A DNA stretch of 64,000 nucleotides from Ectobius pallidus (taxonomy: Eukaryota; Arthropoda; Insecta; Blattodea; Ectobiidae). Shown here in pieces: positions 1 to 11,427 of this stretch; position 1 is the first letter of the stretch; each line of letters opens with the position of its first letter. The position numbers and the translations under genes were made by a program. Where the stretch lies: contig CAXKWD010000006.1 in the NCBI GenBank assembly GCA_964059195.1, positions 2,224,530 through 2,288,529 on the forward strand. Direction: 5' to 3'. The notes under the pieces are model-generated. The model was not told the origin of the DNA. It did not search any database and saw only the letters and a program-made list of their open reading frames with translations.

Positions 1-769
1 TAAGAATCCGATCCCTAATAATAACAACGTACAGTCTCTTGCACGAAGATCCATTCCAACTAGGCAACGTTGCACCCTCTCCCACCCGAACCGCTCGGCA
101 GAGAAGCGGTGGTCTCTTGTCTGCCGCGGGATAAAAACTTGTTGACAAATAAAAATAAATTTAAAAAACAGCTGTTTTGGAATGTTTAAAACTATATTTG
201 ATTAGAAGTAATTAAATAATGACAATCACATTTGTGATTTGAACGATATTTTTAGGCTATGAACAGTGGTTTTAGCGAAGGTTCGGAAAATTGACAACAT
301 AAAAAATAAACAAAATAAAATTATGAAATTCAAGGATTCTGTTTACAAGAAACCTGTGCGTGCCCTATTAAAATTTAAAAACGAAGGCACTAGCGGTTTT
401 TTTTACAATAAAAGTTTGAACTTTACTTTTAGTCTGGGCTTTTAAGAAATCCGGTACTTTTGACGGATTTTAATTCCTAACATTTTTTTCGCTTAACCGA
501 AAGTGCTTGTATTGTTATCAGATAAAATGGCTATAAAATAGATTGAGTTAAACTTTAATTTAATGTAATCGGATGAACCACTCTTGAGAATTTAGACTTC
601 AAACACGAGTCTCTATTTTTTTCCCCGACAGTAAGTGTTATAACTTAGGTAACAATTTCTTATTTAAGTTGTCATGTCCTTAGAGTGTAGTAAACTAATT
701 TGCTAACTAGTTTTACAGTGCTAAAATATCTTAAAATGTGATATTCATTAATATATTGTAGTAAAGTAA
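1..769. other. AT-rich stretch without recognised genes
   Basis: No convincing coding frame, splice-bounded exon, TIR or RNA gene is visible. A more GC-rich patch around 60-130 is unexplained. Probably old intergenic or intronic DNA. Confidence 0.5.
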
Positions 770-1008
770 AGTGATCCCTATACAGGCCTTGGAGGCCCAG
801 AGGGTTCCAGGAGGTTGAGGCTCCCAGATTTGGACATTCGGCCCGTGGAGGTAGTAAGGTTGTCAGCCTGACGCACGGACCGTCTTTACCCCCAGCATTC
901 CTCCTGGTACTCATTTCTGTTAGAGGCTGAGTCGACCCCAGGGCCATAGTGCTACCAGAAGGATTAGACCAATTGAAAAACTCCAACGACCTAATACATA
1001 TTGGCCTA
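770..1008 (-). repeat. SINE-body-like dispersed repeat
   Basis: On the minus strand the text includes 'ctggggtcgactcagcctc' followed by a GC-richer block ending near 'aaggcctgtatagggatcac'. The 'actcagcctc' core recurs in the SINE-like copies at 33,925-34,180 (minus) and 63,805-64,000 (plus). The open frame through it (672-1,037, minus) reads as translated repeat, not a gene. It abuts the left end of the CACTG element, which seems to have inserted beside or into it. Recognition as a common insect interspersed repeat rests on recollection of similar translated repeats. Confidence 0.5.
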
Positions 1009-1146
1009 TTACACTGGACAACAAAACTTACCTTCAAAACATTTTTTTACACAAAACATATCATTTCTTATGTATTTTGATGTTCTGAGTTCAAATATGG
1101 CCTTTGTATTTGTCTAGCACCCTCAGTTATTTAGTAAATCGTGTAC

Positions 1147-2939
1147 TTACACTTCTAGTCGTTTATAAATAAAACGTAAAGTCACCTTAATATCAAAGAC
1201 GAACTGGTAATATTCGTATGTAGAAGAATCCTTCATAATAAAATTATATTTAATTTTGTAAAAGTTACCAATTAACATACCTGAAAACATGGCCAGTTCG
1301 TTTTCAAGTCCATCCTCTACTGCTGTCAGTTGAATTTCTGCCGTTTGCTGCTTCTTCTGTACTTTCCTGTGGTTTCTCTTTTGAGGCTCCAGCAGTAATC
1401 TGCAAGCATATTGGGTTTCCATCTTCCTTTATATCTTTTCTCCATTGGGAAATATCTTGGTGGAATCTTTCTCCATGTTCATCACTAACTTGTACTAGAT
1501 TTGCAGGGAAAAAGTCCAAATGGGAATGCAGGAAGTGAATTTTGAGAGACATGTTGCAAGTTGCAACCTAGATTTCTATAGGCTCCTAGTAATTTCTCAA
1601 TTAATTGTTCGTAATTTTTTGCTCTAGTATTACCTAAGAACTGTTCGCAAATGGTCTTGAATGATATCCATGCTTCAAGTTCCACATGATTCAGTTTACT
1701 TTCAAACAGCTGATCTTTCATTAGTTCTCGAATCTGAGGCCCAACAAAAATGCCTTCCTTCAACTTAGAAGCACTGATTCTTGGAAATGTTTCTTCTAGG
1801 TATTTGAAACCTGCTCCAGATTTGTCTAATGCCTTGAAAAAATTCTTCATTAGGCCTAATTTTATATGAAGTGGAGGCAATAAAATTTTTTATCTATCAA
1901 CCAGCTGAGATATTCTTTTCTCCAGCGACAAAATTCTTCCGGGGAGGCCACATTTTAGTGTCGTAATGTTTCAATTTATCACGGCTATCCCATTCGCACA
2001 AAAAGCAGCAATATTTCGTATATCCGCTTTGCAATCCTAACAGTATTCCAATCATTTTGAAATCGCCACAGATGGACCAGTTGTACTTGTCATACTGCAC
2101 TTTTTGTAATATTAGCTGCATATTTTTGTAAATTTATTTAATTTGAACTGCATGACCAATGGGTACCGATGGCTGTGTATTACCATTACATAAAAGCACA
2201 GCTTTCAAACTTAATTTTGAAGCATCTATGAAGAGCCTCCATTCATCTGGGTTGTGGATTTTACCAAGAGCATTCATCAAACAATCAACATCAGAACAAT
2301 AACTCAAATTCTCTTCCATTCTGAAATATTTAATCAGGTGCTCTTCTCGTTTTCGAAAAATTGATATGGATGTATCTCTGTGTAAGAAATCCCATTCCTT
2401 TAGCCTAGAACCTAAAAGTTCTGCTTGGGCTTTGGAAAGATTTAAGTCTCGGACCAATTCAACTCTCCCTGAGTTACCTCATGATGCATGTTGGGATCTG
2501 GGGCTTCAAATTCTGATCCTGAGCTTGATTGAACTACTGGGTTATCACTTCTTTCAGACTCGTCTTCCAATGTCCAGGATTCAGGAGGAACATTAATGGG
2601 TATGTCACCACTGTGAGCAACAGGTCTAATAGCTGATGGAATGTTTGGATATTCAATTTTCTTTTTGTCTTTTCCCTTAAGTCCTGTAATTTTAGTCATA
2701 CAAAAATAGCAATCATCAATATGGTTCATTGGTTCCCTCCATACCATCGGAATTACAAAAGGCATAGAAACTTTCCGTTTATTTTTTAACCACCCTCTGG
2801 CACAATTTCTACAAACCACATGGGGAGCCCAACTGCGGTTTTGATCACCAAGTTTATGGTCAAAATATAATTCATAAGCCTTTTCTATTAGTGGTGTTAT
2901 TTTCTGTCTATTAGATTTAATTGTATGTTCACCGCGCAC
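1147..2939 (-). pseudogene. broken candidate DDE transposase of CACTG element, copy 1
   Basis: Five overlapping minus-strand frames read in order as one protein. Pieces: 2,939-2,442 (N-terminal, Cys-rich VVCRNCARGW and VWREP...DCYFC); 2,457-2,134 (RLFIDASKLSLKAVLL); 2,121-1,897 (CGDFKMIGILLG, then YCCFLCEWDSRDK); 1,880-1,485; and 1,552-1,304 (HSHLDFFP, DEHGERFHQDI), with a frameshifted tail in 1,422-1,147. I recognise this as a multi-copy 'uncharacterized protein' family of arthropods and Hydra. Asp of LFIDASK (near 2,226), Asp of CGDFK (near 2,063) and Glu of DEHGERF (near 1,484), with a Cys-rich insert between the last two, look like an RNase-H-fold DDE triad. That role is inference. Several frameshifts and stops make it inactive. 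Confidence 0.75.
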
Positions 2940-3060
2940 GTAACAGAAATTATCAAGATGATTATTGATTACTACACATTCGCGACATATTTGCTGCTAT
3001 ATTAGTATTTTATATGAATCACACACAACTTTTCACTAATAAAACTTACAACTGACTAAT

Positions 3061-3760
3061 TCTGCTATGGATGAAACTGGTATTCACCTTCAGGAAGACA
3101 TAAGATAAGGCAGGAAGAAGATAAACTAACACAAGCGTAGGGATTGAAGAATAAACAGATGATTCTGCTAATGGATGAAACTGGGGATTCACCTTCAAGT
3201 AAACATAAGATAAGATAACCCTAAGTATAGAGGATGTCGGCCACTGTGGTCTAGAGGTAGCGTGCCCGCCTCTAGATCCGCAGGGCGCGGGATCAAACCC
3301 GGCCGCGGTCGATGGATTTTTCAGAACGTAAAAATCCTGGGCACGGAGTCCTCCGGGAGGGACTTTAAGCTGGGGGTCCCGTGTCGTAGATTTACGGCAC
3401 GTAAAAGAACTCCAAGCCTAAATTAGAGCCTCTGGACAAAATTTCTCAGCTCTTTCACGTCCAAGAAATACTTAGTTTCCAGAGGGGGGTTGCGAGGCGA
3501 TGGGCTTACCACCTGTCCCTCTACCTTCTCTCGGAAAATAAGCATATCAAAATTAGTATAGGTAATGAAACCTCCATTGGAGGCCCCTTCGCCCCACCTG
3601 GGGATCATAGGGTACCAGATACCAGATACAGATACCAGAAGTATAGAGGTTGAAAAATTAACATGAATCTGCTATGGATGAAACTCCTTCAAGTAAACAT
3701 AAGATAAGATAACCCTTAGTATAGGGATTCAAAAATAAACAGATGAGACATTTGGAAATG
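3061..3760 (+). repeat. three ~100-bp tandem units, one split by a SINE
   Basis: Units begin with 'tctgctatggatgaaact' or a near variant at about 3,061, 3,163 and 3,668 and continue 'accttcaagtaaacataag' and 'aataaacagatga'. The second unit is interrupted by the SINE at 3,234-3,638. The array lies between the gene and the right TIR of CACTG copy 1, a subterminal position where transposons often carry repeats. Confidence 0.7.
3234..3638 (+). mobile_element. tRNA-derived SINE with 11-bp target duplication
   Basis: AAGTATAGAGG is repeated exactly at 3,223-3,233 and 3,639-3,649, bounding the insert. The 5' part is tRNA-like: a Pol III A-box-like tggtctagagg at 3,247-3,257 and a B-box-like gggatcaaaccc at 3,289-3,300. 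The body has conserved blocks ('gaaacctcca...ggag') shared with the copy at 55,573-55,725. The tail is a short microsatellite of 'agataccag' units. The minus-strand frame at 3,423-3,608 is repeat translation. Confidence 0.85.
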
Positions 3761-4089
3761 TAGTCTAATAATTTATTCAATATTAGGGGACACAAAAACA
3801 GGAAATAAATTGTCAAAGGCAAAATTATGATAACACCACGGTCATTACTAACTAAAGCAGTAAAATAATAATAAATAAACGTTATTATCGCTATTAGGTC
3901 TTGTTTACTATGTCAATCGCTGTAACAGAAATTTAAGCATTTACAGCCAGTGCTAATTCAGAAAACAGGCTTTCTTTTTGAAACTGAGGGTGCAAGAGAA
4001 AAACTGTTTGCATAATTGAATTCAGCGCTAAAATCCACATAATAAACGCCCAATTTAATGCAAAACATTTTTTTGGCTGTTGTCCAGTG

Positions 4090-4461
4090 AATTATTATTT
4101 AAAAAATTTCCGAGGTGAGCCCCCAAGCCTCTATCCCGTTCTTGGGGAGTATTCCATACCCCCAAACCCCCCGGCACTTTCAATCTTTCACGAAATTATT
4201 TTCTGGCTACGCCACTGACTCGAGATATCAGAGTGTTGGGAGACTATCTACAAACCCCATAACTTACTCTACAACATTGATCAAACTTCTTGCAGAGTGT
4301 TGAAGAAGACCCAAGTTTTGTCCATAAGCAGACTTTTATTTCAATGAAGCAAGACTAATATAAATAGCCATAATGAAAAACACTCATAGTGTTTTGCAAA
4401 AGACTTTAATCACTTGGAGGAAGATTCTGAAGGCAAATGATTCCATTCATTTATTGTTATG
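4090..4461. other. short spacer between two transposon relics
   Basis: Between the right TIR of CACTG copy 1 and the mariner TIR. Contains a 'ggctacgccactgactcgag' stretch resembling dispersed repeat text, but no boundaries, repeats or coding signal I can support. Confidence 0.4.
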
Positions 4462-4967
4462 CGAGGGTCATGCAGAAAGTAAGATCCGATAACCGATAAG
4501 AAAACAGAAACATCAATAAGCAAAAAATATTTATTGCAATATTTACAGAGATTCACTGGCTACTACTGTACATAATCACCATTGTTATTGAGGCATTTAT
4601 CATACCGTTGCACCAACATTTGTATGCCCCCGTCATAGGACACTGCCGCCAATGCCTGGAGCCACAAGATCACTGCCATCTGCATCTCAGTGTCATTGTA
4701 GAAATGTTTTTCTGCCAGAAATTGCTTCATGAGACAGAAGAGATGGAAGTCACTCGGCATGAGGTCGGGGCTGTAGGGTTGATGGTCGAAGATCCTCCAT
4801 CCAATCTGAAGCAACCATATGGCATTGGCTGTATGGGGCTAAACATTGTCGTGTCAAAAGCATAATGCCTCTTGTCAGCATTCCACGTCTGTTGTTTTGG
4901 ATCGCACTCCTCAGATTTTTCACCCATGTTTCATCCCCAGTGACAACATTGTCTAGAAACTCATCCG
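4462..4967 (-). pseudogene. mariner transposon relic 1 (transposase pseudogene plus one TIR)
   Basis: The 3' TIR lies at 4,462-4,490 (cgagggtcatgcagaaagt on the plus strand). Reading leftward on the minus strand, the transposase keeps VVTGDETWV (second-domain Asp motif, about 4,960), then jumps by an internal deletion to LRSAIQNNRRGMLTRG, shifts frame over the region that should hold the next catalytic Asp, and ends with HQPYSPDLMPSDFHLF (last Asp of the D,D34D motif present), YDKCLNNNGDYVQ and stop near 4,563. Tc1/mariner transposases are about 350 residues; only about 150 remain, in two frames. It is cut at about 4,967, where it meets mariner relic 2 in the opposite orientation. Confidence 0.85.
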
Positions 4968-4996
4968 GTGGCGGCAGAGTCCTATGACACGGGCAT
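4968..4996 (+). mobile_element. mariner relic 2, left stump (transposase C-terminal code)
   Basis: The plus strand reads MAAESYDTGI, matching AAVSYDGGI near the C terminus of mariner relic 1. The homology stops exactly at 4,996, where the 16-kb foldback element begins. The continuation (GIQLLVHR...) resumes at 21,091. This stump is the evidence for where the big element inserted. Confidence 0.85.
4989..4996 (+). repeat. 8-bp target duplication, left (ACGGGCAT)
   Basis: ACGGGCAT occurs immediately before TAGGCTTGGG here and immediately after CCCAAGCCTA at 21,091-21,098. Both copies lie within mariner transposase code (…YDTGI / GIQLL…), so merging them restores the mariner reading frame. This proves a single insertion event. 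Confidence 0.9.
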
Positions 4997-5845
4997 TAGG
5001 CTTGGGAAAAATTACTCACTGAACTGTTTCGGAACATTTGGATCAGCTCAGTGGAATTATTCGAAACAGTGTGTCGACTCACGACACATCATGGCTCATC
5101 TTGTTTCGCCCCCTACCTACTGTTTCGAATCAGCTAAGCTGCACTCGGCACAGCAACACAGTGATATGGGTAGGCCTAACAGCCAATCAGAGGAGCAGGC
5201 ACTGTTACACCGCTTACAATTTTGCCGTTTGAGATAGTACGAGCCATATTATTGGCTAACGTTTTCTACAACTCGACTGTTGGCTGAATCGTGTTACTTC
5301 ATAATTTCATTTTATTTTATTTAGCCTATTTATTTATTTATTTATTTTATATATATGATGTGAGAAATACGAAATTACACACTCGTACTAGGGATACATA
5401 AAATGTGGTAAAAAATAAATAAAATAAGTTAATATTATCTACAATTTTAGAAAAATGCAGATTTCACATACTCCACAGAATAAAGACATAAAACTCTGTA
5501 GGGTGAGGAGAAACAGGATGCAGCTGTTTAATCGTTTCAAATAGGCCAACATATCTTATAATATATTTAATTCAACTTATAAAATCCAACATTAATCATT
5601 TGTAGAAGTTGTTAGATCTGAGGTTGCAATATATATAAGTTACCGGTATCGTCTGCAATAACACGGCATGTGCGTCAGTTTAGGATAAGTAGTGTGGATA
5701 TTATATTATTTTATAAAGGTTGTGTTCTGATCCGCGGCCGGGAGAACCAGACCAAGCAAGCTGGACTCTGTCCTCCAATTTCTAGAAGCCAATGAAACTG
5801 AAAAACGACAGTGACCAGTGTGTCGTGTGTCAGTCGGGAGTTGGT
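4997..5845 (+). other. left outer end of the giant element (subterminal region)
   Basis: After the 10-bp TIR come subterminal motifs: actgtttcgg (about 5,023), ttcgaaacagtgtgtcgact (about 5,057) and actgtttcgaatc (about 5,119). A 20-bp block, cgaaacagtgtgtcgactca, is shared with the right end. About 450 bp of AT-rich DNA near 5,290-5,700 has no counterpart at the right end and may be a secondary insertion or remnant of an internal region. No gene seen. Confidence 0.7.
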
Positions 5846-5959
5846 AGTAGTAAGAGTGGGCGTAGAGGCTAAGATTACAGCGCCCGCCACCAGGTGGCAG
5901 CACCGTCGCGGTGGTGTGTTGCGGCAAGATTTGAAACTAAATGGCGCGCGATTTGAAAA

Positions 5960-6120
5960 TGACGCTAGAAATGCACTCTTACGCAAGGCTTTTTACCAAT
6001 GTTGTTAAGCCCTTATGGCAAAGACTTCTGGATATGCACTCTTACGCAAGGCTTTTTTACTAATGTTGTTAAGCCCTTATGCCAAGGACGGTTGGAAACA
6101 CCCTCTTACGCATAGGTTTT
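5960..6120 (+). repeat. 63-bp tandem array, left arm (two units plus one diverged)
   Basis: Units share 'actcttacgcaaggctttt' then 'accaatgttgttaagccctt'. Two close units are present here plus one diverged. The mirror-image array at 20,290-20,760 has eight. Confidence 0.9.
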
Positions 6121-8150
6121 TACCAATTTTGTTACGCCCTTATGTTCTGCACCGTCGCAGCGGAGGGTTGCGGCAAAATTTGAAACTAAAAGGCGTGCGA
6201 TTTGAAAATGAATACCCTCTGAATACACTCTTAAGCAATGGTTTAAGCTAACTTTTAATTTTTCTTGCACTTACGCGCTTATGTTAGTTGGTTCGCATAT
6301 AGTCTTATCCTTTAACCTAACTTCTTCTTGACTTAATGATAAGTGCCTAACACCTTGTTTTCTTGCAAAATAGCATTTGACGTTATTTTACACTCTTTCG
6401 CAAAGACTTAACTGTCCCTTCTTCACACAAGTCTTTTTTTTAACAATTTCCCCGCTTTTACTGTAGCTGCTTCGCATATATTCTTAAGGTTTAAGCCAAC
6501 TTCTTTAAGTCCCTAGCTCTTCGCCTTCTAGCGAAATGTCTATAGCGCTCTCATAGTTTTCTTTCTTGAACCACCCTCGATTCGTAACATGTTATTATGG
6601 GCGCTCCCATGATTTTCTTTCTTGTGAAACTATTATAAGCCCTACACTCGATTTTCTTGCACATCAAGATGTCGGGTGCTAATTGAATTATTTTTTTCTA
6701 GTTCAAGTCATCTTTTTACACTTTAAATACATTCCCACTATTCATTAGCAAGTTTATTATTCGATTTGATGATATATTTCTCTATACCTAGTCCTTTCTC
6801 CCTAGTTTCTTATTGCAAACAGCTTTTTTTTTTTGTTAGTTGAAACTCCTCCTATAATTGCTAGACAAAGATTCATTAAAATAATAAAACTGTTTTGAAG
6901 GAAGGGTGCGTACGGTGACATATGTCAAGCTTTAGCTTGTATTTAAAACTTTTAAGAAACATTATTATTTTAAACACAACTCTGTCTCATTAAATACTTG
7001 CCTGTTACCTACTTTCTGCGCTACTGATGCCAGCTTCAATCCCTGTCATACTAGAAGGACTTGATGAAAAAGAACGCCTGCAGAACCACGTCGTTAAATA
7101 ACCTATTATGTTTCACTAGAACTGTTATGTAATAACTTTCATTATAATATGATTGTGTATTTTGAGAGGTTATGTCATAAGTGTTCGTTATTCTTCTCAT
7201 TATAATTATTTTACTGTAAAGTAAACATTTATAAAAAAAGGCCAAAATGAGAGGATCTAGGATAATGATAGGTAATAGTTCTTTGACATCGTTATATTGT
7301 AAACAATTTCCTTACATAATAAATCACACTACCATTACATTTTTATTATTAATATAGTTCTCTCGTAAACAACATGAGTTTTACACGCGCGAAGGTACGG
7401 ATCATGAATCGTTATGTAATTCTGTATACATGGAAATATTTCATGCTAGGATCACATACAGACTGTGAAAAGCTGGCCACCCTTCCCGTTAGTTAGTGAC
7501 GAAATTAGAACACAGTCATGTACCGCTGCGAAAGTCAGAGAGTTATGGTTCTATGTTCACATACCTATTCAAGTTCCACCTCTCCTCACTGATTGTAGGG
7601 GTTCAGCACATACTTGATAAGAATATTACACGTGGAAATTCATTCACGCTAAAGCCGAAATTTGAACGCCATGCAATTCGGTCATCATAAATTCATATTA
7701 TTATTTCCCTGCGAAAAAAAAAACTTCAATCGTTATTAAATGTTATACATTCAGAAGCATTGTTCACTTATTTACTTCCGATCTTGAACATACTTTCACG
7801 AAAATATTTAATTTTAAAAAGTTCTGAAATACTTACAAAGGTGATATTTAATTAAGCTGAAGGCTTTAATAATACGAACATTTTATGACTAATTTTGAAT
7901 TAGTATATTAAAAATTACTTCGTTTAGGGCGTAAAATCATCTTTTAGGTATTTTAATTATTCGGCGCTCTCGCAATGATGGTACAAAATTGAAACTTTAG
8001 GAGTTTACAGGTTTTTAACTCATGTTTAGTTTAAGACTATTCTCAAAGCTCTCCGATTAAAAATAGAGATTTTACAAAGATTTTTAACAAGATCCTGTTT
8101 GGGCAGCCTAGTTAAATGCTAATCAGATCGACTACCCGAGACAGATTTAG

Positions 8151-8255
8151 TATAAAAGGCAGCCAATTACGGTAAATTATTCATTGAACAGCAAGGTGCT
8201 GATGTGTCAAGTCGTTTATTATCAGTGACATCTCAGAATTCTACAGGTCATAATT
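8151..8255 (+). promoter_or_regulatory. Pol II core promoter and first exon in left arm, reading inward
   Basis: TATAAAAGG starts at 8,151. A TCATT initiator has its A at 8,183, 32 bp downstream of the TATA start. At +28 to +32 (8,210-8,214) the sequence AGTCG fits the DPE consensus RGWYV. A strong splice donor, ATT/GTAAGTAC, follows at 8,256. TATA, Inr and DPE at canonical spacing followed by a donor is unlikely by chance. The same block lies in the right arm, so both promoters point to the palindrome centre. No ATG-led long frame follows; it may be the relic promoter of a lost transposase gene. Confidence 0.65.
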
Positions 8256-8439
8256 GTAAGTACAAACACTTTATTTTCTTATTTGCGTGTGATAGTTTTC
8301 CGGGTTTCATTTAGTTTTTCTAAAAAAAACAGTTCTCTCTTACTGAGTGTAATTTTATTTTAATTTCTACAACGACAGTAAAGCATCAGTTTATTTGTAC
8401 ATTGAAAGTTTAAATTCTGGCGTTCTTCAGTGTAAGCGA

Positions 8440-8466
8440 ACAGATTCAGGTTCGGGATTCGAATCC
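8440..8466 (+). promoter_or_regulatory. Pol III B-box-like motif in left arm
   Basis: ggttcgggattcgaatccc resembles a tRNA T-arm (GTTCGAATCCC). It is mirrored at about 17,855-17,885. No full cloverleaf is evident around it, so it is at most a tRNA-like relic. Confidence 0.3.
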
Positions 8467-9739
8467 CTATAGTAAAATATAACTTCCTTCCAAGCTATAT
8501 ATTTTTTTTCTCAACAAACCGCAACTTGTACGCATATGTTTCCGAAATTTCTGAGAATTAAATCCAGCTCTTAAGATATTTTCTATGTAGTGTGTTTTTT
8601 ATTTCCCAAACTATCCCCTTTTTGTTTTACAATTTACATTAAGCTTAAAAATTCGACAAGACGAGATTTATTCGCGTTAGTAAAGCTGTTCTAAAATAGT
8701 TCTGTTTGAATAAACGTTAATTTCTAGGGAAACTTGTAAATTAAAAACTACTTTCGATTAAATCAAACAGAAGTGTGCGATTCCCCATTTAATGAAATAT
8801 AAAATCCTATATCCTTTAGTTTTTTTTTCTACAAGTACTTGACGAGATCTTCAAGAGAATGGTTTGTTTTGTGTTTAATATTTTTAAAAGTGCAGGAACG
8901 TGTTATTTCTCCACGAACCCTGTCCTACCGGAAAGTTGGATGACAGCGTAGTGCTAATTCGCTATCCTTCAGACCCATCCCCCAAGTGAAATTTTTATGA
9001 AGTGTTTAAAGTAGTTCAAGCCAATCATATGATAAACATTCATTTTACGCGTGAAAACATTTAGATAAACTATAAATTAATATATTTTGTGTTTAAATAT
9101 TTTCACCTCCGTTTTTTTGTCTTTAATAACTGACATTAGTTCCCCACTTCAGTTTAAAAAAACAAATAGAGCAGAGTTTGAGTAAAAATCTAATATTCTT
9201 TAGTTTTTTTTTCTCAACTCAGTGTAGTATGTTTGTATTTAGATAGATCCAAACAAGCATTTAATATATTTTTTTAAAAAATAAATTAACGAACCTGTAA
9301 ATAAAATAGCTCAGTCTTAAATTATTTTCGCAAGTACAAAGTGTTCTGTGTTATAACTAGAAAGAATCGGGTAGTAAAACTCATGTTTTAAAGTCATTTC
9401 ACAATACTAGATTGGTAGCGAACTAATTTGAAATTTGGTGTTTTTTTATTATTTTATTTTAATAATAATATATCCGTTTGTAAAGTAAATTTTCAAAGTT
9501 CCATTATGCTACGCTTCAACAAATATAAATTAAATCCTATAACTATAAAATAAATTTTAAATTCACTTATGTATTTCAAGTTTCCATTAGTTTTCGGTCC
9601 GTGTTGAATAAACCCTATTTTCGTTAACTATTAAGGTTTTTTTTTTTTTTTTTTTTGGCGAACGTGTAAATCTATTCCATGCAGACAGCTCAATGTGCTA
9701 AAGTATTTTGTTAGTGTCTGTGTTTGAATAAGTGTTCAT

Positions 9740-10610
9740 TGATTTCTCCGAATTTGCAAATTAAATTCTACTTTTCAATTAATTCAGATACAGCGAAATA
9801 TTTTTTTTTGTAGCCCCTAAAATAACCTTTTATTTGTGAGTGATAGATTTTCGTAGTTTTTTTTTTCCATTAATAATCACAGTTATCACTCGTAAACTTC
9901 GCAAATTATCTTAGTTACAGGTGCTACCGAAATTTCATTTAATTTAGCAAGGAGTGTTTATTTTCTGCAAAAGTAATTATAGATTTCTCCTAGCTAGTAA
10001 ATTTTAAACCAGGTCTACATCTTTCACTTAATTCATATGCTGTGAAACATTTTTGTACCTTCTAAATAACATTCAACAAAACAAGACATGTAAACTTCGC
10101 AAATTATCTTAGTTACAGGTGCTACCGAAATTTAATTTAATATATTCTGTATTTAAATATTCATTTTATAAGGAAAACGTATAAATTTCTTTTAATATAT
10201 TTTGTGGTTAAAAAATTTAGTTTGCGTCAAGCCGGAAATTGTAAATTAAATTCTACCATTAAGATATTTTCAGAAAGTGTTTAAATAGTTCTAACCCGTT
10301 TTGTTCAATAAACTCTATTTAAATTAACTCATCCAAACATACATTTATAATATTTTTCTTTTATATAATAATTCATTTTACGCTGAAAAACATTTTAATT
10401 TCTACATCGGAAGTTAATTTATTCTAAATTCTTTTATTTTCAGTAAAAGTAATTATAGATTTCTCCAAGCTTGTAAATTAAATTCTTGCCTTCACTTAAT
10501 TCAGATACTGTGAAATATTTTCTTTATAGTCCCTAAAATAACATTTAACAAACCACGACAGATAACCGTCGCAAAGTATCTTAGTTACGGGTGCTACCGA
10601 AATTTCGCTG
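9740..10610 (+). repeat. ancient internal repeats within the arm
   Basis: The block 'cttagttacaggtgctaccg' occurs near 9,910 and 10,109 and, as 'cttagttacgggtgctaccg', near 10,583. Each is preceded by related text ('agatttctcc...gtaaatt', 'aattcagatactgtgaaat'). These are diverged 200-480-bp spaced duplications, mirrored at 15,715-16,430. They predate the arm inversion, because both arms carry the same divergence. Confidence 0.75.
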
Positions 10611-11427
10611 ATTGTTTAAAATATTTAAATTCTAATATTCATTAGTTTTGTTATAGGACTATGCTTTCTATTTCAGGGAAAACTGTAATTATATCGGTTT
10701 ATGTATGTTTTTTATTTCTAGCCCATGATATAAAGTAATTTACATTAGTTCCAAACAGACTTTTAAAAAATAAATCAGCAGGGGTTCGTTTCCCACTGGA
10801 AAAAATAATTAAAATCTTATACTCTTTAGTTTTGCTGTTTTTCAATTCAGTGTAGGATGTATTCTCTCAGGAAGTGTTATATTCAGTATAAACTTCCAGG
10901 TAAACTTAGTGTTACATTTTATTTTATTTTAAAATTGAATAACCCCACATGATACTGTTCATACCGTTAACTTTACTAACTTCAGGACCTGGTTTCGATT
11001 CACGTTGGTAAATATAACTTCGTTTATTTCATTTCATTTCATCATTAGTTTTCATATGTTAACGCAATTTCAGTGAATATATTCTTCAGGTAAAATAAAT
11101 TCTACCGGTATGATAATTCAATGTTGGGTGTTTTTCTTTCAGAAAGTGATTAACTACTTTTTAAAACAGCTCCAAAACAACTTTTTTAGAATATTTTTTT
11201 TATTTTAGATAAGCTATAAATTAAATTTACTTTATTTCTCGGAAGCTGTAAATAAAATAGCTCGTCTTAAATCATTTTACAAAGTGCAAGGTTCTCTGTT
11301 TAACTACTCCTTCAATTACATTATCTGTATTTAGAATTAAAATTCATTTAAATAACAAAGACGTTATAAGATTCGTTGTACATGTTTAGTTTTCAGAACG
11401 ACTGTATAAATGATTTAGTTTTCACAA

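Larger units (their letters stand above)
1012..4089 (-). mobile_element. CACTG-ended DNA transposon, copy 1 (3.08 kb)
   Basis: The left end reads CACTGGACAACA and the right end is its inverse, TGTTGTCCAGTG (4,078-4,089), so a 12-bp perfect terminal inverted repeat encloses the broken gene at 1,147-2,939. Copy 2 at 21,206-23,281 has related ends (CACTGTTAAACA and CACTGGTAAACA) around a homologous gene, which argues that gene and TIRs belong together. Flanks are TTA on the left and AAT on the right, so no clean target duplication remains. CACTA-like (CMC) transposons start with CACTA/CACTG and usually duplicate 2-3 bp; that assignment is inference. The element holds an internal tandem repeat and a later SINE insertion (3,234-3,638). 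Confidence 0.7.

Noticed and set aside
5960..6120. CRISPR-like array
   Set aside because: Units are contiguous tandem repeats without unique spacers, in a eukaryotic context.
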